DNA of 64,000 bases, from positions 604,161 to 668,160 of the forward strand of contig OY282369.1 in the NCBI GenBank assembly GCA_958295735.1, written 5' to 3'. The notes beneath the pieces are model-generated. The model was not told where the DNA came from. It did not search any database and saw only the letters and a program-made list of their open reading frames with translations. Each line of letters begins with the position of its first letter. Within the stretch, counting starts at the first letter, position 1. Source of the DNA: an uncultured Candidatus Cenarchaeum sp. (lineage in GTDB: Archaea > Thermoproteota > Nitrososphaeria > Nitrososphaerales > Nitrosopumilaceae). Positions 1 through 10,600 of the stretch are shown in pieces. The position numbers were made by a program, and so were the translations under genes.

Positions 1-228
1 CCCCGGCGTCTCGGTGAGGAACTGCCAGCTCAGCGCCTCGGCGCCCCCCGCGAACAGCGTGGCCAGTATCCACACGAGCGGGGCTATGGCCAGGAGCGCG
101 CACGACATCACCACCCCCGTCATCACCCGGTCGACGGCGAGCCTCCTCCCCACGTTCGCCTTGAACATGGCCCTGTACCTGGCGCGCTTCTCGCCGCGGG
201 AGGCGCCCACGGCGGGCGGCGGGATCAC
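1..228 (-). CDS. pstA: phosphate ABC transporter permease PstA (N-terminal part; cut by window edge)
   Basis: This is the start of the second membrane permease of a Pst high-affinity phosphate importer; the gene runs off the left edge. The visible 76 codons give a short basic cytoplasmic lead and then a first hydrophobic segment (around residues 37-56, VVMSCALLAIAPLVWILATL), as expected for PstA. The GTG start at 226-228 overlaps the pstC stop (225-227) in a GTGA arrangement, so the genes are translationally coupled and the order pstC-pstA is conserved. The ATPase pstB, if present, would lie further left. The call rests mainly on position and topology. Confidence 0.8.
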   Translation of the reverse strand, partial: MIPPPAVGASRGEKRARYRAMFKANVGRRLAVDRVMTGVVMSCALLAIAPLVWILATLFAGGAEALSWQFLTETPG

Positions 229-1217
229 GCGTTTATCGCCCCCTCGCGTATGCGGAGCATCCGGACCACCAAAAAGTGGGCCGCGACGTTCACGGCTATG
301 GCCACCAGCAGCAGGACCAGCCCCACCGCTATCAGGGCGGGCACGTGGAACACGAGATCGGCCTCGATGAACTCGTTGGCGATGATGCTGGCCATGGACT
401 GGCCGGGGTCGAAGAGCGACCCCGGTATGGCCCGCGCCCCCGTCGCGTTGCCGATGAGCATCGTCACGGCCATCGTCTCGCCGACGGCCCTCCCCAGGCC
501 CAGCACCGAGGCGCCGATGAGCCCCGCCTTCGAGTACGGGAACACCGCCAGCCTGAACATCTCCCAGGTGGTGGAGCCGAGCATGTACGCCGCCTCCCTC
601 TGCTGCTGGGGGACGGCCGTCATGACCTCGCGCGAGACGGCCGATATGGTGGGTATTATCATTATGGCCAGTATGATGCTGGCGGACAGCACGTCGAGGC
701 CGAACGGGGCGCCCGAGAACAGGAATATCGAGTCGCCGAACGCCTCGTGGAGGGGCGCCTCGATCCAGTCCCTCAGGTACACGCGGAACACGAACAGGCC
801 CCACAGCCCGAACACGACGCTGGGGACGGCCTCTATGAGCTCGACCAGGTACCCGAGCGGGGCCCCTATCCGCCTGGGCGCGATCATCACGAACATCGCT
901 ATGCCTATGCTCAGCGGGACGCCTATCGCCATGGCGATCCCCGCGGTCAGGAGCGTGCCCACCACGTACGGCAGCGCCCCGAACGAGTCCCTTCCCGGAA
1001 CGGGGTTCCAGTCGGTCCCCCACAGGAACCCGGCCCCCTCCTTTTCCCATATGGGGACGGACTCTATCCCGAGCTGCAGCACCACCACGAGCACCATGGC
1101 CAGGACGTAGGCGCCGGCCAGCGTCGCGCCCCACTTGAAGATCTTGTCCGTTATCGGCCTGCCCGCCGCCGCCGGGGGTAGCCGACGCCGCGCCGGGCGC
1201 GCCGCTGGTGCCGCCAC
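225..1217 (-). CDS. pstC: phosphate ABC transporter permease PstC
   Basis: Membrane permease that forms the phosphate channel with PstA, fed by PstS. The 330-residue product has a cytoplasmic Pro/Arg-rich lead, a membrane segment near residues 34-52, a long outside loop (VPIWEKEGAGFLWG), and the binding-protein-dependent permease core. The PstC-typical stretches EAVPSVVFGLWGLFV and AVGETMAVTMLIGNA are clear. The GTG start at 1217 lies about 25 bases below a TATA-like box (rc of 1239-1247), consistent with a leaderless message. It is divergent from the PhoU-like regulator, overlaps pstA by four bases, and pstS is 2 kb away on the same strand rather than adjacent. Confidence 0.93.
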   Translation of the reverse strand: MAAPAARPARRRLPPAAAGRPITDKIFKWGATLAGAYVLAMVLVVVLQLGIESVPIWEKEGAGFLWGTDWNPVPGRDSFGALPYVVGTLLTAGIAMAIGVPLSIGIAMFVMIAPRRIGAPLGYLVELIEAVPSVVFGLWGLFVFRVYLRDWIEAPLHEAFGDSIFLFSGAPFGLDVLSASIILAIMIIPTISAVSREVMTAVPQQQREAAYMLGSTTWEMFRLAVFPYSKAGLIGASVLGLGRAVGETMAVTMLIGNATGARAIPGSLFDPGQSMASIIANEFIEADLVFHVPALIAVGLVLLLVAIAVNVAAHFLVVRMLRIREGAINA

Positions 1218-1238
1218 GCCGCCGTACGGGCGGGCGGG

Positions 1239-1291
1239 GTGGTTATCTGGGGTTGGGGGGGGTTTTACCGGCGGGATATAGTGCTATATAG
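1239..1291. promoter_or_regulatory. divergent promoter region between pstC and the phoU-like gene, with a palindrome
   Basis: The spacer carries a TATA-like AGATAACC (rc, 1239-1247) for pstC and AT-rich TATA sequence at 1276-1290 for the rightward regulator. Positions 1276-1289 form a short perfect dyad, ATATAG-TG-CTATAT, overlapping that TATA region. Such a dyad between a phosphate permease and a DNA-binding-type PhoU regulator is a plausible operator; the operator role is inference. Confidence 0.45.
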
Positions 1292-1335
1292 ATCACCTGC
1301 CAAACCGTAATAGGAGCCACGGATCCACGCGGGGC

Positions 1336-2406
1336 GTGGAACCGGAGGCGGGCGGGAGGCAGGTGAGGAGGCTGCAGGTGAGCGGCGGCTCCACGTTCAC
1401 GGTGTCCCTCCCGAAGGCGTGGGTCGAGGGCATGGGCATGGGCGCCGGGGACGGGGTGGCCATATCGAGGGGCTCGGGCGGCTCGCTCGTGCTGAACCCC
1501 GACTCGGATGCCGCGGGCGCGGGCGGGCGGGCGGTCGTGACGGCCGGGCGGAAGGACGCCGCCGGGTCGCTGGGCCGCAGGATCGTCGCCACGTACCTGG
1601 CAGGGTACGGGTCCATACTGGTGAGGTCGGGGGGCGGGGCGATCCCGCCGGGGCACGCGCGGGAGGTCAGGGATCTGGCGAGGTCCTCGCTCATAGGAAC
1701 CGAGATAGTCGAGGAGGGCCCCGGGGCGATCACCATGCAGGTGCTCACCAGGCTGCCCGATCTCTCGTTCGATGCGGCGATGAGGAAGATGGCCCTCACC
1801 GCGGCCTGCATGCACAGGGAGGCCGTGGAATGCCTCGCGGCGGGCGACGCGGCGCGGGCCGCGGGCGTGGCGGGCATGGGCGAGGAGGTGGTCAGGTTCA
1901 GCCTGTACATGAGGAGGAACCTCTCCCTTGCCGTGCAGGACGCCGGCGTGCTGGCCTGCATGGGGATAGCCAGGCCGGCGGACTGCCTCGGGCACAGGTA
2001 CGCGGTGGGCAGGATAGAGCGCGTGGCCGGACTGGCGGCCGCGGCGGCCGCGAGGGCCGGCGCGGGGGGCGGGCCGCTCGGCGCGCGCTCGGCGGGGAGG
2101 GTGAGGGGGCTCTCGCGGGGGGCGCTCGCGGCCCTCGAGGGCGCCATATCGGCCCTGCTGGACAGGGACTACCGGCTGGCCGAGAGGACGGCCGGCAGCG
2201 TGGCGGAGATAGTCGAGTCGGTGAGGGAGATCGCGGCCATGGAGCCGCCGCGCGGCGCGGCCGCGGCCGCGGCCAGGCTCGCGCTGGAGGACGTGCGCCG
2301 CACCGCGGAATACGCGGGCGACATAGCCGAGGTGGCCATCGACGAGAGCGTCGGGAGCGTCATACTGTCCGGCGGCGCGGGGGCGGGGCCGCGCGCGGCC
2401 GGGTAG
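1336..2406 (+). CDS. AbrB/SpoVT-PhoU type phosphate uptake regulator
   Basis: Two-part archaeal phosphate regulator. Residues 8-55 form an AbrB/SpoVT-like swapped-hairpin DNA-binding domain (VSGGSTFTVSLPKAWVEGMG followed by GDGVAI). Residues 140-340 are helical and PhoU-like, with two repeats around RKMALTAACMHREAVECL and the C-terminal RRTAEYAGDIAEVAID. In bacteria PhoU restrains Pst; in archaea this fusion probably binds DNA directly. The GTG at 1336 follows the palindromic TATA region by about 50 bases, so unlike most genes here it should have a short leader; GGAG at 1313 could serve as a ribosome-binding site. It converges with pstS across a 0.85-kb repeat-filled spacer. Confidence 0.85.
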   Translation: MEPEAGGRQVRRLQVSGGSTFTVSLPKAWVEGMGMGAGDGVAISRGSGGSLVLNPDSDAAGAGGRAVVTAGRKDAAGSLGRRIVATYLAGYGSILVRSGGGAIPPGHAREVRDLARSSLIGTEIVEEGPGAITMQVLTRLPDLSFDAAMRKMALTAACMHREAVECLAAGDAARAAGVAGMGEEVVRFSLYMRRNLSLAVQDAGVLACMGIARPADCLGHRYAVGRIERVAGLAAAAAARAGAGGGPLGARSAGRVRGLSRGALAALEGAISALLDRDYRLAERTAGSVAEIVESVREIAAMEPPRGAAAAAARLALEDVRRTAEYAGDIAEVAIDESVGSVILSGGAGAGPRAAG

Positions 2407-2489
2407 CGCGGGGGCCGGGCGCGCGGCGTCCCCCGCGGCGCGGGGGCGCGATCGGGTTTCGGGGGGAGCGCGGGGGCCGGGCGCGCGGC

Positions 2490-2590
2490 GTTGTGTAGAC
2501 TTGCGTCCGTTGTGATCCGGGCGCGGGATCGCGGAGCGGATTGTTGCCGCTAGGCGCGGTTTCGGTTTGGGCGCAAGTCTGCACGCGGCG
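2490..2590 (-). repeat. dispersed repeat family A, copy 1
   Basis: About 95 bp whose reverse complement matches the copy at 53345-53432 closely, including the AACCGAAACC end and the GATCCCGCGCCCGGATCA-type core. Other diverged copies lie at 25951-26038, 29398-29480, 32945-33060 and 43805-43880, all between genes. This is inverted relative to most others. No open reading frame is conserved, so it looks like a non-coding mobile or structural repeat. Confidence 0.7.
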
Positions 2591-2599
2591 TTCCCCGCG

Positions 2600-3132
2600 G
2601 CGCGGGGGCGCCCCCGCCGATCCGGGTTCGCGCCTCCCGGCCGGCCGCGTGCGGGTCGCACAGCTGCAGAGCGCGGGGGCGCCCCCGCCGATCCGGGTTC
2701 GCGCCTCCCGGCCGGCCGCGTGCGGGTCGCACAGCTGCAGAGCGCGGGGGCGCCCCCGCCGATCCGGGTTCGCGCCTCCCGGCCGGCCGCGTGCGGGTCG
2801 CACAGCTGCCGAGCGCGGGGGCGCCCCCGCCGATCCGGGTTCGCGCCTCCCGGCCGGCCGCGTGCGGGTCGCACAGCTGCAGAGCGCGGGGGCGCCCCCG
2901 CCGATCCGGGTTCGCGCCTCCCGGCCGGCCGCGTGCGGGTCGCACAGCTGCCGAGCGCGGGGGCGCCCCCGCCGATCCGGGTTCGCGCCTCCCGGCCGGC
3001 CGCGTGCGGGTCGCACAGCTGCCGAGCGCGGGGGCGCCCCCGCCGATCCGGGTTCGCGCCTCCCGGCCGGCCGCGTGCGGGTCGCACAGCTGCCGAGCGC
3101 GGGGGCGCCCCCGCCGATCCGGGTTCGCGCCC
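2600..3132. repeat. 71-bp tandem array (seven full units plus a part)
   Basis: A nearly invariant 71-bp unit is repeated head to tail; the CAGCTG mark recurs at 2661, 2732, 2803, 2874, 2945, 3016 and 3087. Each unit contains three palindromes: GCGGGGGCGCCCCCGC, CGGCCGGCCG and CAGCTG. Units differ only at one or two bases (GCTGCAG versus GCTGCCG). There are no spacers, so this is not CRISPR. The array fills the spacer (2407-3258) between the convergent ends of the phoU-like gene and pstS; open frames through it are artefacts of the repeat. Confidence 0.95.
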
Positions 3133-3162
3133 GCGGGAGGGGGCCGCCGGCCGCGTGGGCGC

Positions 3163-3260
3163 GGCGCCGCGGGCCGGCGAAAGGCGCGGGGATCGGTTGC
3201 GGAAGAGCGCGGCCCGGCCGTGACGGGCGGCGCCGCGGGCCGGCGAAAGGCGCGGGGATC
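3163..3260. repeat. 66-bp tandem duplication at the pstS 3' end
   Basis: The stretch beginning GGCGCCGCGGGCCGGCGAAA occurs at 3163 and again at 3229 (66-bp period). The second copy runs up to the bases of the pstS stop codon (TGA, rc 3259-3261). Confidence 0.8.
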
Positions 3261-4515
3261 AGACCCGCAGTATTCCCTGCGATATGAGGTACTGGATGGC
3301 CGCCGCGAACTCGGCGTCGGTTATGTCCCCGGCCGCCCACCAGCCGGCGGTCGACTTTACCCACCCCGGTATCTCGATCTCCGGCTCCCCGGGCGGCCAC
3401 ACGGCCTCGCCGCCGTAGGTGGCCCTCTGCAGGCCGGCCTGCCCTATCGCGGCGACGCTGCCGGGCAGCGGCACGTACAGCAGGGACGGGGAGAACTCCT
3501 GGCCGTCGGTGATCATCCAGTTCAGCAGGTGCACGGTCGCCGCGGCCTCCTCGGCCGACTTTGCCACCTTGCCCAGGTCCTCGTACAGCAGCAGGTAGGT
3601 GAACGAGGATATCGGGTACGAGCCGGGGCCCGGGGCGCTCACCATGGTGACCCCGCTCCAGTCGCCCTCGGCCGGCGGCAGCCCGCCGGCGGCGAGCCCG
3701 TCGGACGCGGCCGACAGCGACTCCAGCGTGGGCTCCACGAATGCCGTGCCGTCGGCGTTGCGCACGTGCGCGTACGCGATCCCCGACTTGAAGGCGTAGG
3801 CCAGCTCGACGTACCCCACGGAGTACGGGGTGGTCTTGATCACCCCCGCCACCCCCTCGTTGCCGGCGGCCCCGCGGCCGGCCGGCCACGGGACGCTCTT
3901 GCCCTTGCCCACGGCCGCGTCGAAGGCGGGGCTCACGCCGGCCAGGTAGTCCGTGAACACGAACGTCGTGCCGGAGCCGTCGGAGCGCTGCACCGTGGAG
4001 ATGGACCTGGACGGCATGTCCAGATCGGGGTTCAGGGAGGCTATCGCCGGGTCGTCCCACTCGGTTATCTCGCCCAGGAACATCCCCGCGATGGCCTCGC
4101 CGGTGAGTTTTAGCCCGCTGCCGGGGATCTCGGGTATGTTGTAGGCCACCACGACGCCGCCGATGGCCTCGGGTATGTGCAGCGTTCCGGGCGCCTGCCC
4201 CGCCTCGGAGCCGCTCATGGGCTTGTCAGAGGCCGCAAAGGCCACCGTCTTTTCTATGTGCTGCTTTATGCCCCCGCCGCTCCCTATCGACTGGTAGTTC
4301 AGGTTGACGTTGTCGTGCAGCTTGCCGTACTCGACGCGCCACAGGTCGATGAGCGGGAAGGGGAACGACGCGCCCGCCCCGTTGATCGTGAACTGCTGCG
4401 ATCCGGAAGGCTCCGGGGGCCCCTCCCCGAACGCCGCCTGCGATCCCGCGGGCAGCGCCGCGGCCGCGACCAGCGCCGCGGACAGGAGCACGGCCGCGGC
4501 ATGTCCCGTTTTCAT
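3259..4515 (-). CDS. pstS: phosphate-binding protein PstS with C-terminal two-Trp motif
   Basis: Extracellular phosphate-binding lipoprotein or secreted protein of the Pst importer. Residues 1-27 are a signal peptide (MKTGHAAAVLLSAALVAAAA). The PstS fold follows from residue 42 with the phosphate-contact motifs NGAGASFPFPLI, SIGSGGGI and QRSDGSGTTFVFTDYL. Residues 383-418 form an extra domain (IPGWVKSTAGWW...EFAAAIQYLISQGILRV) also found, doubled, in the unrelated secreted protein at 16783-18261. Function of that tail is unknown; surface attachment or a protein-protein contact is possible. A TATA box (GTATATAG, rc about 4532-4540) sits 25 bases above the ATG. It stands alone, apart from pstCA. 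Confidence 0.95.
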   Translation of the reverse strand: MKTGHAAAVLLSAALVAAAALPAGSQAAFGEGPPEPSGSQQFTINGAGASFPFPLIDLWRVEYGKLHDNVNLNYQSIGSGGGIKQHIEKTVAFAASDKPMSGSEAGQAPGTLHIPEAIGGVVVAYNIPEIPGSGLKLTGEAIAGMFLGEITEWDDPAIASLNPDLDMPSRSISTVQRSDGSGTTFVFTDYLAGVSPAFDAAVGKGKSVPWPAGRGAAGNEGVAGVIKTTPYSVGYVELAYAFKSGIAYAHVRNADGTAFVEPTLESLSAASDGLAAGGLPPAEGDWSGVTMVSAPGPGSYPISSFTYLLLYEDLGKVAKSAEEAAATVHLLNWMITDGQEFSPSLLYVPLPGSVAAIGQAGLQRATYGGEAVWPPGEPEIEIPGWVKSTAGWWAAGDITDAEFAAAIQYLISQGILRV

Positions 4516-4602
4516 CGCCCAAGGGCGGGCGGCGGGCTATATACGGATTGCACGCATAGATTACGTAGTCAGTACGCCCGCGGATCCGGCCCGCCCGCGC
4601 GG

Positions 4603-7600
4603 TCAGGACTCGCACGCGGCCGCCAGATCGCCGGCATCCGGCACGGGCCTGCCGGGCGCGCAATAGTCGCCGGCCCCCGGCCCGCCGTCCAGTATGTCGG
4701 CGCCGGCGCCGCCGTGCAGCCTGTCGTCGCCCGACTGGCCGCGGACGACGTCGTCCCCGGCGCCGGCCAGCACGCAGTCGTCCCCGGCGCCGGCCGATAT
4801 GACGTCGGCGCCGCCCAGCCCGAATATGACGTCGGGCCCGGCCGTGCCGGAGAGGACGTCGGCGCCGGCCGTCCCCGCCACCACGTTGTAGCCGTCGGCC
4901 GGCGCGCCGCAGGCGAGGACGGCCACCGTCTGGACGGCCGTGGCCGTGTTGTTGGACAGGTCGGTGGCGGTCCAGGTCACCGTAGTAGTGCCGAGCGGGA
5001 AGACCTCGGGCGCGTCGCTGGACACGGAGGCCACGCCGACCGCGTCGGCGGCGTCCGGCTCGCCCAGGGACGGGATCGCGGTGAGCGGGGCCTCGGCCTC
5101 TACGGACACGTCGGGCGGCGCCGCTATCGAGGGGGGCGTGGTGTCCCGGACGGCCACGGCCTGGACCGCCGTGGCGGTGTTGTTGGAGGCGTCCGTCGCC
5201 GTCCACACCACGGCGGTGCGGCCCAGCGGCAGGACGGGCGGCGCGTCCCCGGTCACGGCCACCGGGCCCGCGGCATCGGCGGCGGGAGGGGGCCCGAGTT
5301 CGGAGGACGGGACGCCTCCCGGCACCGAGGCCTCCAGCACGGCATCGGCCGGGGCGGTTATTGCCGGCGGGATCGTGTCCAGGACGGCCACCGTCTGGAC
5401 GGCCGTGGCCGTGTTGTTGGACAGGTCGGTGGCGGTCCAGGTCACCGTAGTAGTGCCGAGCGGGAAGACATCGGGCGCGTCGCTGGACACGGTGGCCACG
5501 CCTACCGCGTCGGCGGCGTCCGGCTCGCCCAGGGACGGGATCGCGGTGAGCGGGGCCTCGGCCTCTACGGACACGTCGGGCGGCGCCGCTATCGAGGGGG
5601 GCGTGGTGTCCCGGACGGCCACGGCCTGGACGGCCGTCGCGGTGTTGTTGGAGGCGTCCGTCGCCGTCCACACCACGGCGGTGCGGCCCAGCGGCAGGAC
5701 GGGCGGCGCGTCCCCGGTCACGGCCACCGGGCCCGCGGCATCGGCGGCGGGAGGGGGCCCGAGTTCGGAGGACGGGACGCCTCCCGGCACCGAGGCCTCC
5801 AGGACGGCATCGGCCGGGGCGGTTATTGCCGGCGGGATCGTGTCCAGGACGGCCACCGTCTGGACGGCCGTGGCCGTGTTGTTGGACAGGTCGGTGGCGG
5901 TCCAGGTCACCGTAGTAGTGCCGAGCGGGAAGACATCGGGCGCGTCGCTGGACACGGAGGCCACGCCTACCGCGTCGGCGGCGTCCGGCTCGCCCAGGGA
6001 CGGGATCGCGGTGAGCGGGGCCTCGGCCTCTACGGACACGTCGGGCGGCGCCGCTATCGAGGGGGGCGTGGTGTCCCGGACGGCCACGGCCTGGACCGCC
6101 GTGGCGGTGTTGTTGGAGGCGTCCGTCGCCGTCCACACCACGGCGGTGCGGCCCAGCGGCAGGACGGGCGGCGCGTCCCCGGTCACGGCCACCGGGCCCG
6201 CGGCATCGGCGGCGGGAGGGGGCCCGAGTTCGGAGGACGGGACGCCTCCCGGCACCGAGGCCTCCAGCACGGCATCGGCCGGGGCGGTTATTGCCGGCGG
6301 GATCGTGTCCAGGACGGCCACCGCCTGGACGGCCGTGGCCGTGTTGTTGGACAGGTCGGTGGCGGTCCAGGTCACCGTAGTAGTGCCGAGCGGGAAGACA
6401 TCGGGCGCGTCGCTGGACACGGAGGCCACGCCTACCGCGTCGGCGGCGTCCGGCTCGCCCAGGGACGGGATCGCGGTGAGCGGGGCCTCGGCCTCTACGG
6501 ACACGTCGGGCGGCGCCGCTATCGAGGGGGGCGTGGTGTCCCGGACGGCCACGGCCTGGACCGCCGTGGCGGTGTTGTTGGAGGCGTCCGTCGCCGTCCA
6601 CACCACGGCGGTGCGGCCCAGCGGCAGGACGGGCGGCGCGTCCCCGGTCACGGCCACCGGGCCCGCGGCATCGGCGGCGGGAGGGGGCCCGAGTTCGGAG
6701 GACGGGACGCCTCCCGGCACCGAGGCCTCCAGCACGGCATCGGCCGGGGCGGTTATTGCCGGCGGGATCGTGTCCAGGACGGCCACCGCCTGGACGGCCG
6801 TGGCCGTGTTGTTGGACAGGTCGGTGGCGGTCCAGGTCACTGTAGTAGTGCCGAGCGGGAAGACCTCGGGCGCGTCGCTGGACACGGAGGCCACGCCGAC
6901 CGCGTCGGCGGCGTCCGGCTCGCCCAGGGACGGGATCGCGGTGAGCGGGGCCTCGGCCTCTACGGACACGTCGGGCGGCGCCGCTATCGAGGGGGGCGTG
7001 GTGTCCCGGACGGCCACGGCCTGGACCGCCGTGGCGGTGTTGTTGGAGGCGTCCGTCGCCGTCCACACCACGGCGGTGCGGCCCAGCGGCAGGACGGGCG
7101 GCGCGTCCCCGGTCACGGCCACCGGGCCCGCGGCATCGGCGGCGGGAGGGGGCCCGAGTTCGGAGGACGGGACGCCTCCCGGCACCGAGGCCTCCAGCAC
7201 GGCATCGGCCGGGGCGGTTATTGCCGGCGGGATCGTGTCCAGGACGGCCACCGTCTGGACGGCCGTGGCCGTGTTGTTGGAGGCGTCCGTGGCGGTCCAG
7301 GTCACCGTAGTAGTGCCGAGCGGGAAGACCTCGGGCGCGTCGCTGGACACGGAGGCCACGCCGACCGCGTCGGCGGCGTCCGGCTCGCCCAGGGACGGGA
7401 TCGCGGTGAGCGGGGCCTCGGCCTCTACGGACACGTCGGGCGGCGCCGCTATCGAGGGGGGCGTGGTGTCCCGGACGGCCACGGCCTGGACGGCCGTCGC
7501 GGTGTTGTTGGAGGCGTCCGTCGCCGTCCACACCACGGCGGTGCGGCCCAGCGGCAGGACGGGCGGCGCGTCCCCGGTCACGGCCACCGGGCCCGCGGCA

Positions 7601-10600
7601 TCGGCGGCGGGAGGGGGCCCGAGTTCGGAGGACGGGACGCCTCCCGGCACCGAGGCCTCCAGGACGGCATCGGCCGGGGCGGTTATTGCCGGCGGGATCG
7701 TGTCCAGGACGGCCACCGTCTGGACGGCCGTGGCCGTGTTGTTGGAGGCGTCCGTGGCGGTCCAGGTCACCGTAGTAGTGCCGAGCGGGAAGACATCGGG
7801 CGCGTCGCTGGACACGGTGGCCACGCCTACCGCGTCGGCGGCGTCCGGCTCGCCCAGGGACGGGATCGCGGTGAGCGGGGCCTCGGCCTCTACGGACACG
7901 TCGGGCGGCGCCGCTATCGAGGGGGGCGTGGTGTCCCGGACGGCCACGGCCTGGACGGCCGTCGCGGTGTTGTTGGAGGCGTCCGTCGCCGTCCACACCA
8001 CGGCGGTGCGGCCCAGCGGCAGGACGGGCGGCGCGTCCCCGGTCACGGCCACCGGGCCCGCGGCATCGGCGGCGGGAGGGGGCCCGAGTTCGGAGGACGG
8101 GACGCCTCCCGGCACCGAGGCCTCCAGGACGGCATCGGCCGGGGCGGTTATTGCCGGCGGGATCGTGTCCAGGACGGCCACCGTCTGGACGGCCGTGGCC
8201 GTGTTGTTGGAGGCGTCCGTGGCGGTCCAGGTCACCGTAGTAGTGCCGAGCGGGAAGACATCGGGCGCGTCGCTGGACACGGAGGCCACGCCTACCGCGT
8301 CGGCGGCGTCCGGCTCGCCCAGGGACGGGATCGCGGTGAGCGGGCCCTCGGCCTCTACGGACACGTCGGGCGGCGCCGCTATCGAGGGGGGCGTGGTGTC
8401 CGAGACCATCACCTGCTGGACGGCCGACTGCTCGTTCCCCGCAGCGTCCGCGGCGATCCACGTTACGGCGGTGGGGCCGATCGGAAGGACGGGGGGAGCA
8501 TCGTTGTGGATGGACACGACGCCGACCAGATCGGAGGCCGTCGCCTCGCCCAGATCCGCCGGCGCGCCTCCCGGCCCCGTCGCCTCGGCAGAGACGGACC
8601 GCGGGGCGTACAGGGAGGGGGGGGTCGTGTCCACTACGCTGATCGCCTGCGAATCGGACGCGGCGTTGCCGGACTCGTCGGCGGCCGTCCAGGTCACCAC
8701 CGTGACGCCAACCGGAAACGCGTCAGGGGCATCGTTGCGCACGGATGCGACGCCGACCAGATCGGAGGCAGCGGCCTCCCCGCCGCCCTCCAGCTCTACT
8801 ATGTTCGCGTCCGCGGACGTGGCTTCCACGGTGATTCCCTCCGGGGCGGTCATGGCCGGCGGCACGGTGTCCCGGACGGTCACGTTCTGGACCGCCGTCG
8901 CGGTGTTGTTGTGCAGGTCGGTAGCGGTCCAGGTCACGGCAGTGGAGCCTATCGGGAACGACTCGGGCGCGTCGCTGGACACGGAGGCCACGCCTACCGC
9001 GTCGGCGGCGTCCGGCTCGCCCAGGGACGGGATCGCGGTGAGCGGGCCCTCGGCCTCTACGGACACGTCGGGCGGCGCCGCTATCGAGGGGGGCGTCGTG
9101 TCCCGGACGGTCACGTTCTGGACCGCCGTCGCGGTGTTGTTGTGCAGGTCGGCGGCCGTCCAGACTACGGCGGTGGAGCCTATCGGGAACGACTCGGGCG
9201 CGTCGCTGGACACGGAGGCCACGCCGACCGCGTCGGCGGCGTCCGGCTCGCCCAGGGACGGGATCGCGGTGAGCGGGCCCTCGGCCTCTACGGACACGTC
9301 GGGCGGCGCCGCTATCGAGGGGGGCGTCGTGTCCCGGACGGCCACGTTCTGGACCGCCGTCGCGGTGTTGTTGGACGAGTCCGCCGCGGTCCAGGTCACG
9401 GCGGTGGTGCCGATCGGGAAGACCGCGGGGGCGTCGCTGGACACGGAGCCGACCCGCACCGCATCGGAGACGGCCGGGGACCCCGGGTCCGCCGCCGTCC
9501 CCTCGGCCGAGGCGGCCTCCACCGCAATGTCGGGAGGCGCCGCTATCGAGGGGGGCACGGTGTCGCGGATCTCGACCGACTGGGCGGCCGTCGCGGTGTT
9601 GTTGAAGCGGTCGGAGGCCGTCCAGGTCACGACGGTGGTGCCGAGCGGGAACGATTCCGGCGCGTCGTTCGCGAGGCGGGCCACGCCCGTCGCGTCGTCC
9701 GCGCCGACCACCCCGAGGTCGGCCGGGCCGCCCTCCGGCGTCTCGGCCTCCCCGACTATCCTCCCCTCCAGCGACAGCGACGGCGGGACGGTGTCCCGCA
9801 CGGTCACGTTCTGGACCGCCGTCGCGGTGTTGTTGGACAGGTCGGTGGCGGTCCAGGTCACTACGGTGGTGCCGATCGGGAAGACTTGGGGGGCGTCGCT
9901 GGACAGCGCGAATTCCTGCGCGTCGGAGACCGCCGGGGCGCCGATCTCCACGGGGCCGGGATCGGCCGAGGCGGCCTCGGCGATCACCCCGGCGGGGGCG
10001 GTTATGGCCGGCGGGATCGTGTCCCTGACGGCCACCGTCTGGACGGCCGTGGCCGTGTTGCTGGAGGAGTCCGTCGCCGTCCAGGTCACGGCAGTGGCGC
10101 CTATCGGGAAGGCCTCGGGCGCATCGCTGGACACGGAGGCCACGCCTACCGCGTCGGCGGCGTCCGGCTCGCCCAGGGACGGGATCATGGTGAGCGGGCC
10201 CTCGGCCTCTACGGACACGTCGGGCGGCGCCGCTATCGAGGGGGGCGTCGTGTCCCGGACGGTCACGGCCTGCGCGACCGCGGCCTCGTTGCCCACCACG
10301 TCGCGCACCGTCCAGGTCACCTCCGTCGTCCCTAGCGGGAACAGCTCCGGCGCGTCGCTCTCCACGGACATGACTCCCACCGCATCGGCGGCAGGCGGCG
10401 GCGCGAGTTCCACCCTGTTGCGCTCCGGATCCTCGGCCTCCACCGCGACGTCCGCGGCGGCGCCCACGGTGGGGGGGACGGTGTCCCTGACGGTCACGGT
10501 CTGCGTCGCCACCGCCATGTTGCCCGAGCCGTCGATGGCGGTCCAGATCACGGTGCTGATGCCCAGCGTGAACGTCTCCGGGGCGTTGCTCTCGAGCGAC

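Noticed and set aside
2600-3132. 71-bp repeats as a CRISPR array
   Set aside because: There are no variable spacers; whole units are duplicated and no cas genes are near.
1243-4113. Long open frames on both strands through the 71-bp array
   Set aside because: They read the repeat as Arg/Gly/Ala-rich sequence and overlap the real phoU-like and pstS genes.
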